Positions 50,632 through 59,219 are shown, numbered from the stretch's first letter. The stretch: DNA of 64,000 bases from Streptomyces sp. NBC_01214 (GCF_026340975.1 NZ_JAPEOS010000002.1:2477001-2541000), one strand, 5' to 3'. The notes: generated from the letters alone by a model not told the origin. Made by a program: numbers and translations.

Positions 50632-51930
50632 ATGATCGACCCGCGCCCGCGCATCGTCTTCGGACTCATGCCGTGGCCCGAACGCCAGGCCATCGCCTCC
50701 GCCCTGCGCACCGAAACGATCGGTGGCCTCGTCCTGCTGGCGGCAGCAGTCGTGGCCCTGGTCTGGGCCAACAGCCCGTGGAGCGGGGGGTACGAGGCGA
50801 TACGTGACTTCCACTTCGGGATACCCGCCCTCGGGCTGGAACTGTCGGTCGGGCACTGGACCGCCGACGGGCTCCTGGCGGTCTTCTTCCTCGTCGCCGG
50901 CATCGAACTCAAGCGCGAACTCGTCGTCGGCGAGCTACGTACCCCCGCCACGGCGGCCCTCCCGGTCGTCGCCGCCGCATGCGGCATGATCGTGCCCGCC
51001 GCCCTGTACGCACTCACCGCCGGTCTGGGGGGCGGCAGCCTCGACGGCTGGGCCGTGCCGATGGCCACCGACATCGCTTTCGCACTCGCTGTCCTCGCCG
51101 TCATCTCCACCCACCTCCCCTCCGCCCTGCGCGCCTTCCTGCTCACCCTGGCCGTCGTCGACGACCTCGGCGCCATCCTCATCATCGCGATCTTCTTCAC
51201 CAGCGACCTGAACTTCTGGGCGCTGGGCGGAGCCTTCGCAGGCCTGGGAGTCTTCTACCTGCTCCAGCGGCTCCGGGTCCGCGGCTGGTGGTTTTACGTA
51301 CCGCTCGGTATCGCGATCTGGGCCCTGATGTACAACAGCGGCATCCACGCCACCGTCGCGGGCGTCGCCATGGGGCTCATCCTGCGGACGACCCGCGACA
51401 AGGGCGAGGAAATCTCCCCGGGGGCCCGCGTATCGCACCTGGTGCACCCGTTCTCGGCAGGCGTCGCGGTGCCGCTCTTCGCCCTCTTCGCCGCCGGCGT
51501 CAGCATCTCCGGACCCGCGCTGGCCGAAGTGTTCACCAGCCCCGAGCCCCTCGGCGTCTTCATCGGCCTCGTCGTCGGCAAGGTCCTCGGCATCTTCCTC
51601 GGCACCTACCTCGCCGCCCGCTTCACCAAGGCGGAGCTCAACCCCGACCTCGCATGGGCCGACGTCCTCGGCCTCTCCGTCCTGGCCGGGATCGGCTTCA
51701 CCGTCGCCCTCCTCATCGGCGAACTGGCCTTCCCCGGCCAAGAGGTCGGTGAGCACGTCAAGGCCGCCGTCCTGATCGCCTCCCTCACCGCGGCCGTGCT
51801 CGCCGCCGTCCTGCTCCGGCGCAGGAACAAGATCTACCGGAGTCTGTACGAGGAGGAGACCCTCGACGCCGACGCCGACGGGATACCCGACATCTACCGG
51901 CGCACCCTCACGCCCGGCTCCAACGGCTGA
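50632..51930 (+). CDS. nhaA: Na+/H+ antiporter NhaA
   Basis: A protein of 432 residues with 12 hydrophobic segments. Signatures: GIELKRELVVGELRTP, ATDIAFALAVLAV and the essential Asp pair in LAVVDDLGAILIIAIFF. It exports Na+ (or Li+) in exchange for protons under alkaline or salt stress. The C-terminal 50 residues are charged. The structured leader directly upstream suggests control at RNA level. Confidence 0.95.
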   Translation: MIDPRPRIVFGLMPWPERQAIASALRTETIGGLVLLAAAVVALVWANSPWSGGYEAIRDFHFGIPALGLELSVGHWTADGLLAVFFLVAGIELKRELVVGELRTPATAALPVVAAACGMIVPAALYALTAGLGGGSLDGWAVPMATDIAFALAVLAVISTHLPSALRAFLLTLAVVDDLGAILIIAIFFTSDLNFWALGGAFAGLGVFYLLQRLRVRGWWFYVPLGIAIWALMYNSGIHATVAGVAMGLILRTTRDKGEEISPGARVSHLVHPFSAGVAVPLFALFAAGVSISGPALAEVFTSPEPLGVFIGLVVGKVLGIFLGTYLAARFTKAELNPDLAWADVLGLSVLAGIGFTVALLIGELAFPGQEVGEHVKAAVLIASLTAAVLAAVLLRRRNKIYRSLYEEETLDADADGIPDIYRRTLTPGSNG

Positions 51931-51941
51931 CGCGAAGGAGA

Positions 51942-52190
51942 GTGCAGGCGGGCGCAGCACTCCTGGGGCCGGCGATCGTCATCGCCGCCCTCGTGATCAG
52001 GACAGCGGTCACCGAGCTGCGAGAACCCGGGGCCGGGCGTCGAGAGCGGCGATTTCTGTGGGATCCGCGTGCGTGGGCGGCCGGGGCGATGGTGGCATGT
52101 GTTCTCGCCCTGGCCAGCTGGCGGTCGGCCGGGTCGCCGGCCGCTGCCCTGGGCGTAGCTGGCGGGGACCTTGGTCGCGTACACCAGCGG
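51942..52190 (+). pseudogene. Degenerate small membrane protein related to the 55980 gene
   Basis: Starts at GTG with AAGGAG upstream, 11 nt after nhaA. PAIVIAALVIRTAVTELREP matches PVIVIAALVIRTALTELRDP in the gene at 55980. The match breaks near 52155: the frame changes so that LAGTLVAYTSGGRPP appears in another frame. It looks like a frameshifted copy lacking the second (PGPGFP) half. Confidence 0.6.
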
Positions 52191-52348
52191 CGGACGCCCA
52201 CCTTCGGACTGACTCCCGCACGACCGTTGTCGTCAGACACTTTCGGCTGCCGCCCGACGTTGAACGGCAGCACACCGCGCGCGAGCGGGCACCGTTCCCC
52301 ACGGTCGGCGCGGACTGGCAGGAGCGCCGAGGGTGTCTTCCTGTCGGC

Positions 52349-52558
52349 TCAGCCGTGGCCGGCCCGTGAGCCCAGCATGACCAGGCCCGTGATGAGCGTG
52401 GCGAGGCCAATGACCAGTACCGGAAAACCGGGGCCCGGCAGGGCGTACAGCAAGGCGCCGGCCAGCGTCACAGGAACGCCGACGATCACGAGGACGACCG
52501 CCATACGGCGTTCCGTGAGGTTGCGTCGCACCCACCCAAGGAGCCTGCCTCCAGGCAT
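52349..52558 (-). CDS. Small PGPGW-like membrane protein (copy 2)
   Basis: A 69-residue protein aligning over its whole length with 26870-27079: WVRRNLTERRMAV, first helix, LYALPGPGFPVLVIG, second helix and a tail MLGSRAGHG. It lies 5 nt after the MNGNP-family gene, repeating that cassette. The name of the family is inferred from the PGPGF(W) turn. Confidence 0.75.
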   Translation of the reverse strand: MPGGRLLGWVRRNLTERRMAVVLVIVGVPVTLAGALLYALPGPGFPVLVIGLATLITGLVMLGSRAGHG

Positions 52559-52563
52559 CGCGG

Positions 52564-52884
52564 TCAACTCTTCGCCCGCGAGTTCACGCTGCGGGAGGTC
52601 CGTTCGGCGCGCAGGAAGCACGCTGCGGCCGCCACCACGAAACCGAAGCCCAGACCCGTGCAGGCCATGACGACGCCCGAGGGTGCGTCGATCATGCGCG
52701 GGACGGCGTTCAGCGGCATCACGGCATAGAGGCAGAGGAGGGCCCATGCGTAGGGACGAACGGCCAGCCGCCGCCCCCGGAGCCCGCGCGGCGTCCAGCC
52801 GCTGAGCACTGCCAGCGCCAGGGGGAGCACGAGCAGTGTGCCTACCGCCAGCGCGATGCCGTGGTACAGCGGATTTCCGTTCAT
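52564..52884 (-). CDS. Small membrane protein, MNGNP family (copy 3)
   Basis: A 106-residue paralogue, MNGNPLYHGIALAVGTLLVL, with GWTPRGLRGRRLAVRPYAWA nearly identical to copy 1. GAGAGG lies upstream of the ATG at 52884. As with copy 1, a leader element and a small two-helix gene follow divergently, indicating duplication of the whole locus. Confidence 0.8.
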   Translation of the reverse strand: MNGNPLYHGIALAVGTLLVLPLALAVLSGWTPRGLRGRRLAVRPYAWALLCLYAVMPLNAVPRMIDAPSGVVMACTGLGFGFVVAAAACFLRAERTSRSVNSRAKS

Positions 52885-52984
52885 GGACACCTCTCTGATG
52901 CGTATGCCCACGATAGACGGCCGATAAGTGACGCATTCATGCCGGGTTCCGGCAATGTATGGCAGTCCGAACTGCCGTCAGAGC

Positions 52985-53055
52985 CCCGTCAAGACGACGA
53001 CGTAAGGGATACGTGAAGCAGCCGGTGGAGTGCCAGGAAGTCTGGGCGGCGGTCT
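52985..53055 (+). promoter_or_regulatory. Repeated leader element, copy 3 (orphan)
   Basis: The core (53032-53051) differs from the other copies at two positions (GCCAGGAAGTCTGGGCGGCG). Upstream CCGTCAA and ACGTAAGGGA match copy 1. The antiporter genes expected downstream are absent; only a small membrane remnant follows. Confidence 0.55.
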
Positions 53056-53082
53056 TGGAACTCACTCACGGCTTGGTGGGCC

Positions 53083-53283
53083 ATGGTCACCGTGCTCATC
53101 TGGGGCATCAGCTTGATTGCCGACCAACTCGCCTCCCTCTCGGCATGTGCGGTCAGCGCCGCTCTGCTGACCGGTCTCGGGGAAAGCGGCGACTGGCTCC
53201 GTAGGCGCTGGTCCTCAGCCAGGTCGGCAAGGGGGCGCCGAGAACCGTGGTGGTCGGGACGAGGTGCCGGGCCAGGGACGTGA
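53083..53283 (+). pseudogene. Remnant of the small two-helix protein
   Basis: Residues SACAVSAALLTGLGESGDWL then RRRW match CAASAALLISLGETAHWLRRR in 3595-3807, but the first helix is shortened and the tail is unrelated. It is the last surviving part of a copy of the nhaP-CBS-nhaD operon after an internal deletion. Confidence 0.55.
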
Positions 53284-53617
53284 TCACTGGCCGGCGCACA
53301 GGGGGGATCCTGCCGGGCGCTCCCGCTGCGCACATGTCGCCGGGAAGGGCCCCTGAAGGCCTCGCTGCCGGTCCTTCCCCTGAGCAGGGCTCTGCCGGCC
53401 GGCCACCCACGCATGCCCGCGACCACGCGTGTGATTGCTGATCGCCTGAACGGGCAACGGCCCGCCATGCCGCTACCTGTTGGAGGAGTCACCCGGTGGA
53501 GGACACGTCGACGAGGCCGCCGAGTTGTTCGAGCGGTTGTGTTCGTACATCTCCCGTGCATGAGACCGGAGGCGGCGCATTTCGGGCGGGTCCCGTCGTG
53601 ATCGACGTGAAGTGGTG
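53284..53617. other. Region without recognised genes
   Basis: About 330 nt between the plus-strand remnant and the minus-strand SPFH gene. Only GC-driven open frames are seen and there is no clear terminator. It is probably decayed sequence. Confidence 0.35.
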
Positions 53618-54700
53618 TCAGTTCGGCGGACCGGGCGGCGGTGCTGCCTCGTCGCCGCGTCCACCGGCCTTGCGACGTGTTGCGAGTGCACTGGCGGCTT
53701 CGCTGTCGGCCTCTGCGGCGTCGGCGAGGGCCTCGGCAGCGGCTTCCGCCGCTTTCGCCGCGTCGTTCGCCGCCTGGACGGCGAGATCGTCCGAGGACGC
53801 CTCGCGGGTGGCGGTGGACTGGGGGAGGACCTCGTTGAAGGCGCGGGTGACGTTCTGGAGGGCGGAGGTGACCTCCCCGGGTATCACCCAGAGCGTGCTG
53901 CCCGGTGCCTGCGCGATCTGGGGGAGCGCCTGGAGGTACTGGTAGGCGAGCAGCTTGGGGTCGGGGTCGTTGCGGTGGACGGCCTGGAACACCTCGTCGA
54001 TGGCTCGCGACTGCCCCTCGGCCTTGAGGATCTCGGCGGTCCGGTTGCCTTCGGCGCGTAGGACGGCGGACTGCTTGTCGCCTTCCGCGGTGAGGATCTG
54101 GGACTGGCGCTGACCCTCGGCCCCGAGGATGGCGGCCCGCTTGTCCCGCTCGGCCCGCATCTGCTTCTCCATCGCGTCCTTGATGGACTGCGGCGGGTCG
54201 ATGGCCTTGATCTCCACCCGGTTGACCCTCAGCCCCCACTTGCCGGTGGCCTCGTCGAGGACACCGCGGAGCTGGTTGTTGATGGTGTCGCGCGAGGTCA
54301 GGGTCTTTTCCAGGTCCATGGAGCCGACGACGTTGCGCAGGGTGGTGACGGTCAGCTGTTCCACCGCCTGGAGGAAGTTGTTGATCTCGTAGGCGGCGGC
54401 GCGCGGGTCGGTGACCTGGAAGTAGAGGACGGTGTCGATCTCGACCACCAGGTTGTCTTCGGTGATGACCGGTTGGGGTTTGAAGGAGACGACCTGCTCG
54501 CGCAGGTCGATCACCGGGTAGACGCGGTCGATGTAGGGGATGACGACGTTGAGCCCGGGCTTCAGGGTCCGGTGGTAGCGTCCGAGCCGCTCGACGTTGC
54601 GGGCGCGGGCCTGGGGGACGATCCGGACCGCCCGCACCACGGTGAAGACCGCGAGGACCGCGACGAGCAGGCCGGCTATGAGGAACGCGGAGATCTCCAT
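53618..54700 (-). CDS. SPFH/band-7 (stomatin-type) membrane protein
   Basis: A protein of 360 residues: one N-terminal anchor (FLIAGLLVAVLAVFTVV), band-7 domain (ERLGRYHRTLKPGLNVVIPY; VVEIDTVLYFQVTDPRAAAY; LEKTLTSRDTINNQLRGVLD), a charged helical region (EKQMRAERDKRAAILGAEGQ) and an Ala-rich tail. Members such as QmcA scaffold membrane protease and quality-control complexes. It lies 3 nt after nfeD-type gene 54704-55135, the standard partner. Confidence 0.92.
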   Translation of the reverse strand: MEISAFLIAGLLVAVLAVFTVVRAVRIVPQARARNVERLGRYHRTLKPGLNVVIPYIDRVYPVIDLREQVVSFKPQPVITEDNLVVEIDTVLYFQVTDPRAAAYEINNFLQAVEQLTVTTLRNVVGSMDLEKTLTSRDTINNQLRGVLDEATGKWGLRVNRVEIKAIDPPQSIKDAMEKQMRAERDKRAAILGAEGQRQSQILTAEGDKQSAVLRAEGNRTAEILKAEGQSRAIDEVFQAVHRNDPDPKLLAYQYLQALPQIAQAPGSTLWVIPGEVTSALQNVTRAFNEVLPQSTATREASSDDLAVQAANDAAKAAEAAAEALADAAEADSEAASALATRRKAGGRGDEAAPPPGPPN

Positions 54701-54703
54701 GGC

Positions 54704-55135
54704 TCACTCCCGGGGATAGACGAGCGCGGTGGTGCCCTTGATCTCGATGACATCGACGGTCGTGCCGGGAGGGATCACCAGCGTCTCGTCGTAGGCGCGC
54801 GCCGTCCATTCCTCACCGCCGATACGGACTCTGCCACCCCACTTCGACACCTCTGATGTCACGTAGGCGGCCCCGCCGATCAGGGCGTCCACGCCGAAGC
54901 GCCCGTCCGGCGAGGAAGACAGGCGGCGAAGCGCGACCGGGCGGACGAAGACCAAGCCGACCGTCGACACGACCGCGAACACCAGAAACTGCCAGGGAAG
55001 GGGCAAGCCGGCGGCGGCGAACACGGCTGTGACCAGCGCTGCACCCCCCAGCAACCCGAGCGCGGCAGTGAGCGTGATGATCTCGACTGCGCCCAAGGCC
55101 AGAGCGGCAATCAGCCAGATCAGCCAGGAATCCAT
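54704..55135 (-). CDS. NfeD-family membrane protein
   Basis: A protein of 143 residues with three or four hydrophobic segments (GAVEIITLTAALGLLGGAAL; FLVFAVVSTVGLVFV) and a C-terminal OB-fold (GRVRIGGEEWTARAYDETLV; PPGTTVDVIEIKGTTALVYP), the short NfeD1b layout. It pairs with the downstream SPFH protein in membrane quality control. Confidence 0.92.
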   Translation of the reverse strand: MDSWLIWLIAALALGAVEIITLTAALGLLGGAALVTAVFAAAGLPLPWQFLVFAVVSTVGLVFVRPVALRRLSSSPDGRFGVDALIGGAAYVTSEVSKWGGRVRIGGEEWTARAYDETLVIPPGTTVDVIEIKGTTALVYPRE

Positions 55136-55403
55136 GCCTCACGCCTCCTCGTAAGCGAAGGAGAGCGACCATTGATACCTTTTGTGAGATTTTACCCATG
55201 AATTCTGTCGGGAACCGGCCGCGCAGTCCGCACGATCCTGACCCGCTTCCTGAACCTCGCCCGGGGCTTGGGCGGCGGCCGCTCCGTGACGCCGTAGCTG
55301 AGGACTGAAGCCTTGACGAGGTCCACGCCTTCGAGGAGGGCAGCCTCCTACGCAGGCGTGCGCTTCCGTCGGCCCCGATCGGAAAGGCCGCGATCTCTCA
55401 TCG

Positions 55404-55928
55404 TCAGCCGCCTGCGGCATCCGTGGCCGGATCGTCGGTGAGCGGGAGGGAGGCAGTGATCCGTTTGCCCACGGGTTCGCGGCGGACCTGGAAGGTCCGG
55501 GCGGAGGCCATGACGATCTCGAGGCCGTGCTGTCCCACGCGGGTGGGGTCTGGAGTCAGGATCGTCGGCAGGGCCGGGTTGCTGTCCCAGACGGTCACAT
55601 CCACGCAGCCGTTCCGGACTTGGAGGGTCAGCAGGCTGGGGCCGGGCGCGTATTTGCGGGTGTTGGTGACCAGCTCGCTGACGACCAGCTCCACCAGATC
55701 CAGAAAGCGGTCCGAGACCCGCAGGCCATGGACTCTCTGCACGTCGGTCAAGAAAGAGCGGGCAAGCAGCCGAGCCCCGGCAATCGGCTCACTGCCCTCG
55801 AACGCGGCAGAGAGTGACAGAGCGCGGGGGAGCGGCGTGGTGTCCGGTTCGGTCCCCTCTGCCGTCTCGTCCACGTCGGGCCGGTCTACTGCCGGGCGGC
55901 CACCTCGCCCGATCCACTGCCAGGTCAT
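55404..55928 (-). CDS. RsbW-like ATP-binding anti-sigma kinase-type protein
   Basis: A protein of 174 residues with a GHKL ATPase fold. The N box is LVVSELVTNTRKYAPGP and the G region is TRVGQHGLEIVMASA. The N-terminal 45 residues are a charged linker. Stand-alone proteins of this type in Streptomyces phosphorylate anti-anti-sigma factors or bind sigma factors. The SpoIIE-type phosphatase at 24957 is the opposite activity, but there is no evidence that they are partners. Confidence 0.85.
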   Translation of the reverse strand: MTWQWIGRGGRPAVDRPDVDETAEGTEPDTTPLPRALSLSAAFEGSEPIAGARLLARSFLTDVQRVHGLRVSDRFLDLVELVVSELVTNTRKYAPGPSLLTLQVRNGCVDVTVWDSNPALPTILTPDPTRVGQHGLEIVMASARTFQVRREPVGKRITASLPLTDDPATDAAGG

Positions 55929-55979
55929 GGCTTGCAGGCTCCGGTCGACGGTCGGGTGGGGGAGAGAGCAGTGAAGGTG

Positions 55980-56450
55980 CTATCGGCGGCGGGCTGAGGC
56001 GGCCATGGCGAGGCCGGTGATCAGCAGGGCCAGGCCGATGATGAGAAAGGGGAATCCGGGGCCGGGCAGGATGTGCATCGCCACTCCGGCCAGGGTGAGA
56101 GGCGCGCCAACGGCCGCCAATACCTTTCCGATCTGCCGTTCCGACACGGCATGCTCCTTGCTCCGCGCTGTTGCGGATGTGGGGTCGGGAGCGTCACGGC
56201 CGGTGAGGAACGCGGTGAGTGCCCCGGCGAGAAGCGCCCAGGCGGCGGCCGCCCAGCCGAAGCGCTGACCGCCGATCAAGATGATGGCTGAGGCGACCGT
56301 CGCGCCGGCCGTCATGGCCCGGGCATTGACGGCGAATGCCCACTGCCGCCGGGCACTGCCCGGATCCCGGAGCTCGGTGAGCGCTGTCCGGATGACCAGG
56401 GCAGCGATGACGATCACCGGTGCCAACAGCGAGGTGCCGCCATCGGCCAT
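55980..56450 (-). CDS. Four-helix membrane protein ending in a PGPGW-like domain
   Basis: A protein of 156 residues. The N-terminal half (LLAPVIVIAALVIRTALTEL ... WAAAAWALLAGALTAFLTG) matches the degenerate gene at 51942. The C-terminal half (SERQIGKVLAAVGAPLTLAG; ILPGPGFPFLIIGLALLITG) matches the separate PGPGW-like genes. It is therefore a fusion, or those genes are split products. The start ATG overlaps the stop of a 39-codon frame in its leader (TGATG). Leader element copy 4 is upstream. Confidence 0.75.
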   Translation of the reverse strand: MADGGTSLLAPVIVIAALVIRTALTELRDPGSARRQWAFAVNARAMTAGATVASAIILIGGQRFGWAAAAWALLAGALTAFLTGRDAPDPTSATARSKEHAVSERQIGKVLAAVGAPLTLAGVAMHILPGPGFPFLIIGLALLITGLAMAASARRR

Positions 56451-56580
56451 CAGATGTGGTACCCGTCCGCGCCGACTGTCTCGGTCATGGGAGCGGTGCG
56501 CCCGGTCCGGGGTGGGACACCGAGGAGTGGCGGTCGGGGGAGGAAGTGTCCACGTGGGGCGGTGGGCATCGCGGTTTGCT

Positions 56581-56672
56581 TTCGGCGTCGGCGAGAAGGG
56601 CGCACTGCCCTAGGGACGCCGACCAGACTTCCCGGCACACCGCGTGCCAGCTCTTGACACGTTGCTTACACC
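56581..56672 (-). promoter_or_regulatory. Repeated leader element, copy 4
   Basis: The core GCCGGGAAGTCTGGTCGGCG is on the minus strand at 56636-56617. GTCGGC (56623-56618) can pair with GCCGAC (56592-56587), enclosing AGGGC (56611-56607) / GCCCT (56601-56597). Compared with copy 2 (GGGC/GCCC), the inner stem is kept with a changed outer pair. It points at the gene at 55980, about 130 nt downstream. Confidence 0.65.
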
Positions 56673-56738
56673 GTATCCACCGGAGGCCGGGTTGTCTGCC
56701 CCGCACCCGCCTACGAACGCTTCGATGTCAGGTCGTGA

Positions 56739-56870
56739 TCACCCCTGGCGGGAGGCACACCACCAAGCGGCGATGGCCGACAGAACGAGTGCGCCGGCGG
56801 CGACGATCTCCGGCCGCTCACCAGGCGTCGTGTAAAGGGCGGCCCCGGCGATCGTGAGGATCACTCCCAT
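56739..56870 (-). CDS. Small two-helix ORF after the kdpB remnant
   Basis: A 43-codon frame, MGVILTIAGAALYTTPGERP then EIVAAGALVLSAIAAWWCAS, has two hydrophobic segments and a Pro-Gly turn, like a miniature of the PGPGW-like proteins. It overlaps the kdpB remnant stop by 10 nt. No ribosome site is evident, so this is uncertain. Confidence 0.4.
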   Translation of the reverse strand: MGVILTIAGAALYTTPGERPEIVAAGALVLSAIAAWWCASRQG

Positions 56871-57961
56871 AGCGACAAGCGGTGAGACGGGACAACGCAG
56901 CGCCCCCGGGGCCCGCTCGGCGGGTGGTCCACCCCGGGGAGCGGCGCTAAGGAGGCCGCCTCCCGGTTGCCGAGGGTGATGGTGCCGGTCTTGTCGAGCA
57001 GCAGGGTGTTGACGTCGCCGGCGGCCTCGACCGCGCGCCCGCTCATCGCGACGACGTTGCGCTGGACGAGGCGGTCCATGCCGGCGATGCCGATGGTGGT
57101 GGGGATCAGGGTGACGAGGAGGGCCACCAACACGGTGGTGGTCTGAGCGGCGCCCGCGTGTGCGGCCATGGGCTGGAGTCCGAAGACGACCAGGATGAAG
57201 ACGACGGTGAGCGCCGACAGCAGGATGTTGAGCGCGATCTCGTTCGGGGTCTTTTGCCGGGTGGCGCCCTCCACGAGGGCGATCATGCGGTCGATGAAGC
57301 TGTGCCCGGGGCGCGAGGTCACCCGTACGACGATCGAGTCGGAGAGCACGGTCGTACCGCCCGTCACGCCTGATCGGTCGCCGCCGGACTCCCGGATCAC
57401 CGGGGCCGATTCGCCTGTGACGGCCGACTCGTCGACCGCTGCGGCGCCGTCGATCACATCGCCGTCGGCGGGGATCAGCTCCCCCGCCTCCACCAGGACC
57501 ACATCGAGCGGCTGGAGGTCGGCCGGGGAGACGGCCTCGGTCTCGGCATGCCGGAGGTTCAGGCCGTACGTCCAGTGACGTAGGCGCAGCGCGACGGTGT
57601 CTGTGCGCGCCCGGCGCAGCGACTCGGCCTGAGCCCGGCCGCGCCCTTCGGCGACGGCCTCGGCGAAGTTGCCGAAGATCACCGTCAGCCAGAGCCAGAC
57701 ACTGATCACCCAGGTGAAAACGGACGGGTGAACCAGCGCCGAGAGGGTGGTCAGAGCGGACCCCACCGCCACCACGAACAGGACGGGCTTCCTGACGAGT
57801 TCACGGGGACGCAGCTTGCGCAGGGCTTCCTGGAAGGAAGCCGCCTGCTGTACGGAGTCCAGCAGGGGCCGCCTCCCTGGGCGTCTGCGGGGTGGCCGGT
57901 TGACGGGGGCCTGCGACGGGGTCCGGACGGGAGGTACCTGCCGGGTGGCGGCGGGAGGCAT
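56861..57961 (-). pseudogene. Truncated second kdpB (K+-transporting P-type ATPase subunit)
   Basis: About 366 codons align with the first half of KdpB at 61059: VSPADLQPLDVVLVEAGELI, VDESAVTGESAPVIRESGGD and phosphorylation site LLLDKTGTITLGNR. Two defects: 7 residues (ALLSAIG) are lost between TTIG and IAGMDR, a 21-nt deletion between ATCGGC repeats, and everything after the DKTGT region (nucleotide-binding domain and last helices) is missing. The N-terminal 60 residues are Pro/Arg-rich and unlike KdpB. It cannot be an active pump. Confidence 0.88.
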
Positions 57962-58136
57962 GGAGAGACCTATCGGTGGGATCGGCTGGGCCGGACGAGG
58001 GATGCACCGCCGGGGACCCGTCCCATAGGGCCCCTCCGGCTCGTCACGTGACGTGCGGGTCCCCTGGCGGCACAACGGGCAGGAACCTACCGCTCGTTGA
58101 GGCCATGCCGAGCATCCGGAGTCGGCAATTGGCGAG

Positions 58137-58170
58137 GTCTTGACGGGTGTGCGGTGACTTCCGTCAAGAC
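58137..58170. promoter_or_regulatory. Inverted repeat between kdpB remnant and kdpF copy 1
   Basis: GTCTTGACGG and its exact complement CCGTCAAGAC with a 14-nt spacer. A further CCGTCA follows at 58172, and CGTCAA at 58184. It lies in the divergent region of the decayed kdp locus and may bind a regulator such as KdpE; this is inference. Confidence 0.5.
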
Positions 58171-58382
58171 TCCGTCAGTGACACGTCAACAGGTATGGAT
58201 CCGCCGGCCTTGCCGGCTCGCGGAGGTGCCGGTTCCTGCGCGTCACGGGGTGCCGGCGAGTACTGGACGGTTTCCGTATGAAGTCCGACAAGACAGCGTC
58301 AGCACGGGCGCGGTCCACCCGGCGCGGGTGCATCGTCGCATTGCGGGCATCCGCCCCGCCTGGCCGAGAGAACGGATTGCAG

Positions 58383-58472
58383 ATGGATCTGGAGAATGTC
58401 GTCGGGCTGCTCGTGGCCGTTTCCCTGCTCGCTTACCTCGTGGCAGCCCTGATCAACCCGGAGAAGTTCTGA
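58383..58472 (+). CDS. kdpF: KdpF-like peptide, copy 1
   Basis: A 29-residue single-helix peptide, DLENVVGLLVAVSLLAYLVA then ALINPEKF, matching KdpF of the intact operon (residues IVGLVVAVALLGYLVLAL, then PERF). KdpF stabilises the KdpABC complex. Here no kdpA follows, only a frameshifted gene, so this copy is an orphan. Confidence 0.75.
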   Translation: MDLENVVGLLVAVSLLAYLVAALINPEKF

Positions 58473-58513
58473 GTCGACACTCTTCGTGGTCGTCCCGAGA
58501 CGGATGAGCTGGG

Positions 58514-59059
58514 GTGGAGACCGTGCCCCGATACCTTGTGAGTGACCGTGTCGCACTGACGGGAGCTCCTCCTGCCCTTCCTGGTCGCGCGCTCGTGCCC
58601 TTCCGCAGCCGCCTGGCGGAGACGAGCGAAGCACTGATCCGGCTGGTGGCCGCCGCCCTGGTGGTCACCCGTGGCACCCGCCTCGCCGGGGAGCTCGCGG
58701 CTGTTTCGCCCAGCGCGCCGGATCTCCCGAGGCCGTGGTGGACCACGTCCGGGGCGATCTCACTGAGCTGCTGGAGCTGCGGGGATGCCGCTTCGAATAC
58801 GGGTCCCTGCTCGGCCGCCCCCCGGCTGGAGCACGACGGCAGTGTGTCGGTCGGCCGCCGCGCCTGGGATCTGGAACGCAACGCCCGGCCCGAGGGCGAG
58901 ACCGAAGTGCGCGCCAGCGGCAACGGTCACTACTACGGCCGGTTCATGCTCGCCCCCACGCCGGGTTCGGTGCCTTCGGTCCAGGCGCGCCGGGTGGCTG
59001 CGACACTCGCCGACCTGACCGGCTCCGCCCTCGACACGGCGTTGCCCGGCGAGGGCTGA
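58514..59059 (+). pseudogene. Frameshifted conserved hypothetical (sensor-like) gene
   Basis: Protein-like sequence switches frame twice. Frame 2: RLVAAALVVTRGTRLAGELA; then frame 1: AVVDHVRGDLTELLELRGCR and FEYGSLLGRPP; then back to frame 2: DGSVSVGRRAWDLERNARPE to VQARRVAATLADLTGSALDT. Indels near 58700 and 58818 explain it. I have a loose memory of intact relatives in Streptomyces but cannot name the domain. It is either a decayed gene or sequencing error. Confidence 0.6.
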
Positions 59060-59089
59060 ACAGGGCTTGCGTATCCGCGCCGCGTAAGG

Positions 59090-59150
59090 ATTCCGTCAAA
59101 GGCGCCACGTCCGGCGTATGGGAGCCGTCAAGGCCCCTTAACGATGCTTC
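59090..59150 (+). promoter_or_regulatory. Upstream repeats of the intact kdp operon
   Basis: CCGTCAAAGG (near 59094) and CCGTCAAGG (near 59125) form a direct repeat about three helical turns apart, followed by an AT-richer stretch. Similar CCGTCAA boxes occur in front of kdpF copy 1 and leader copies 1 and 3. Candidate binding sites of KdpE or another response regulator. Confidence 0.45.
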
Positions 59151-59219
59151 CGGGATGCGGTTAGCTCTGGATCGGCCAGCTGGCCGATTCCCTACTTCCA
59201 CTTCCTCCAGGAGCTCACG

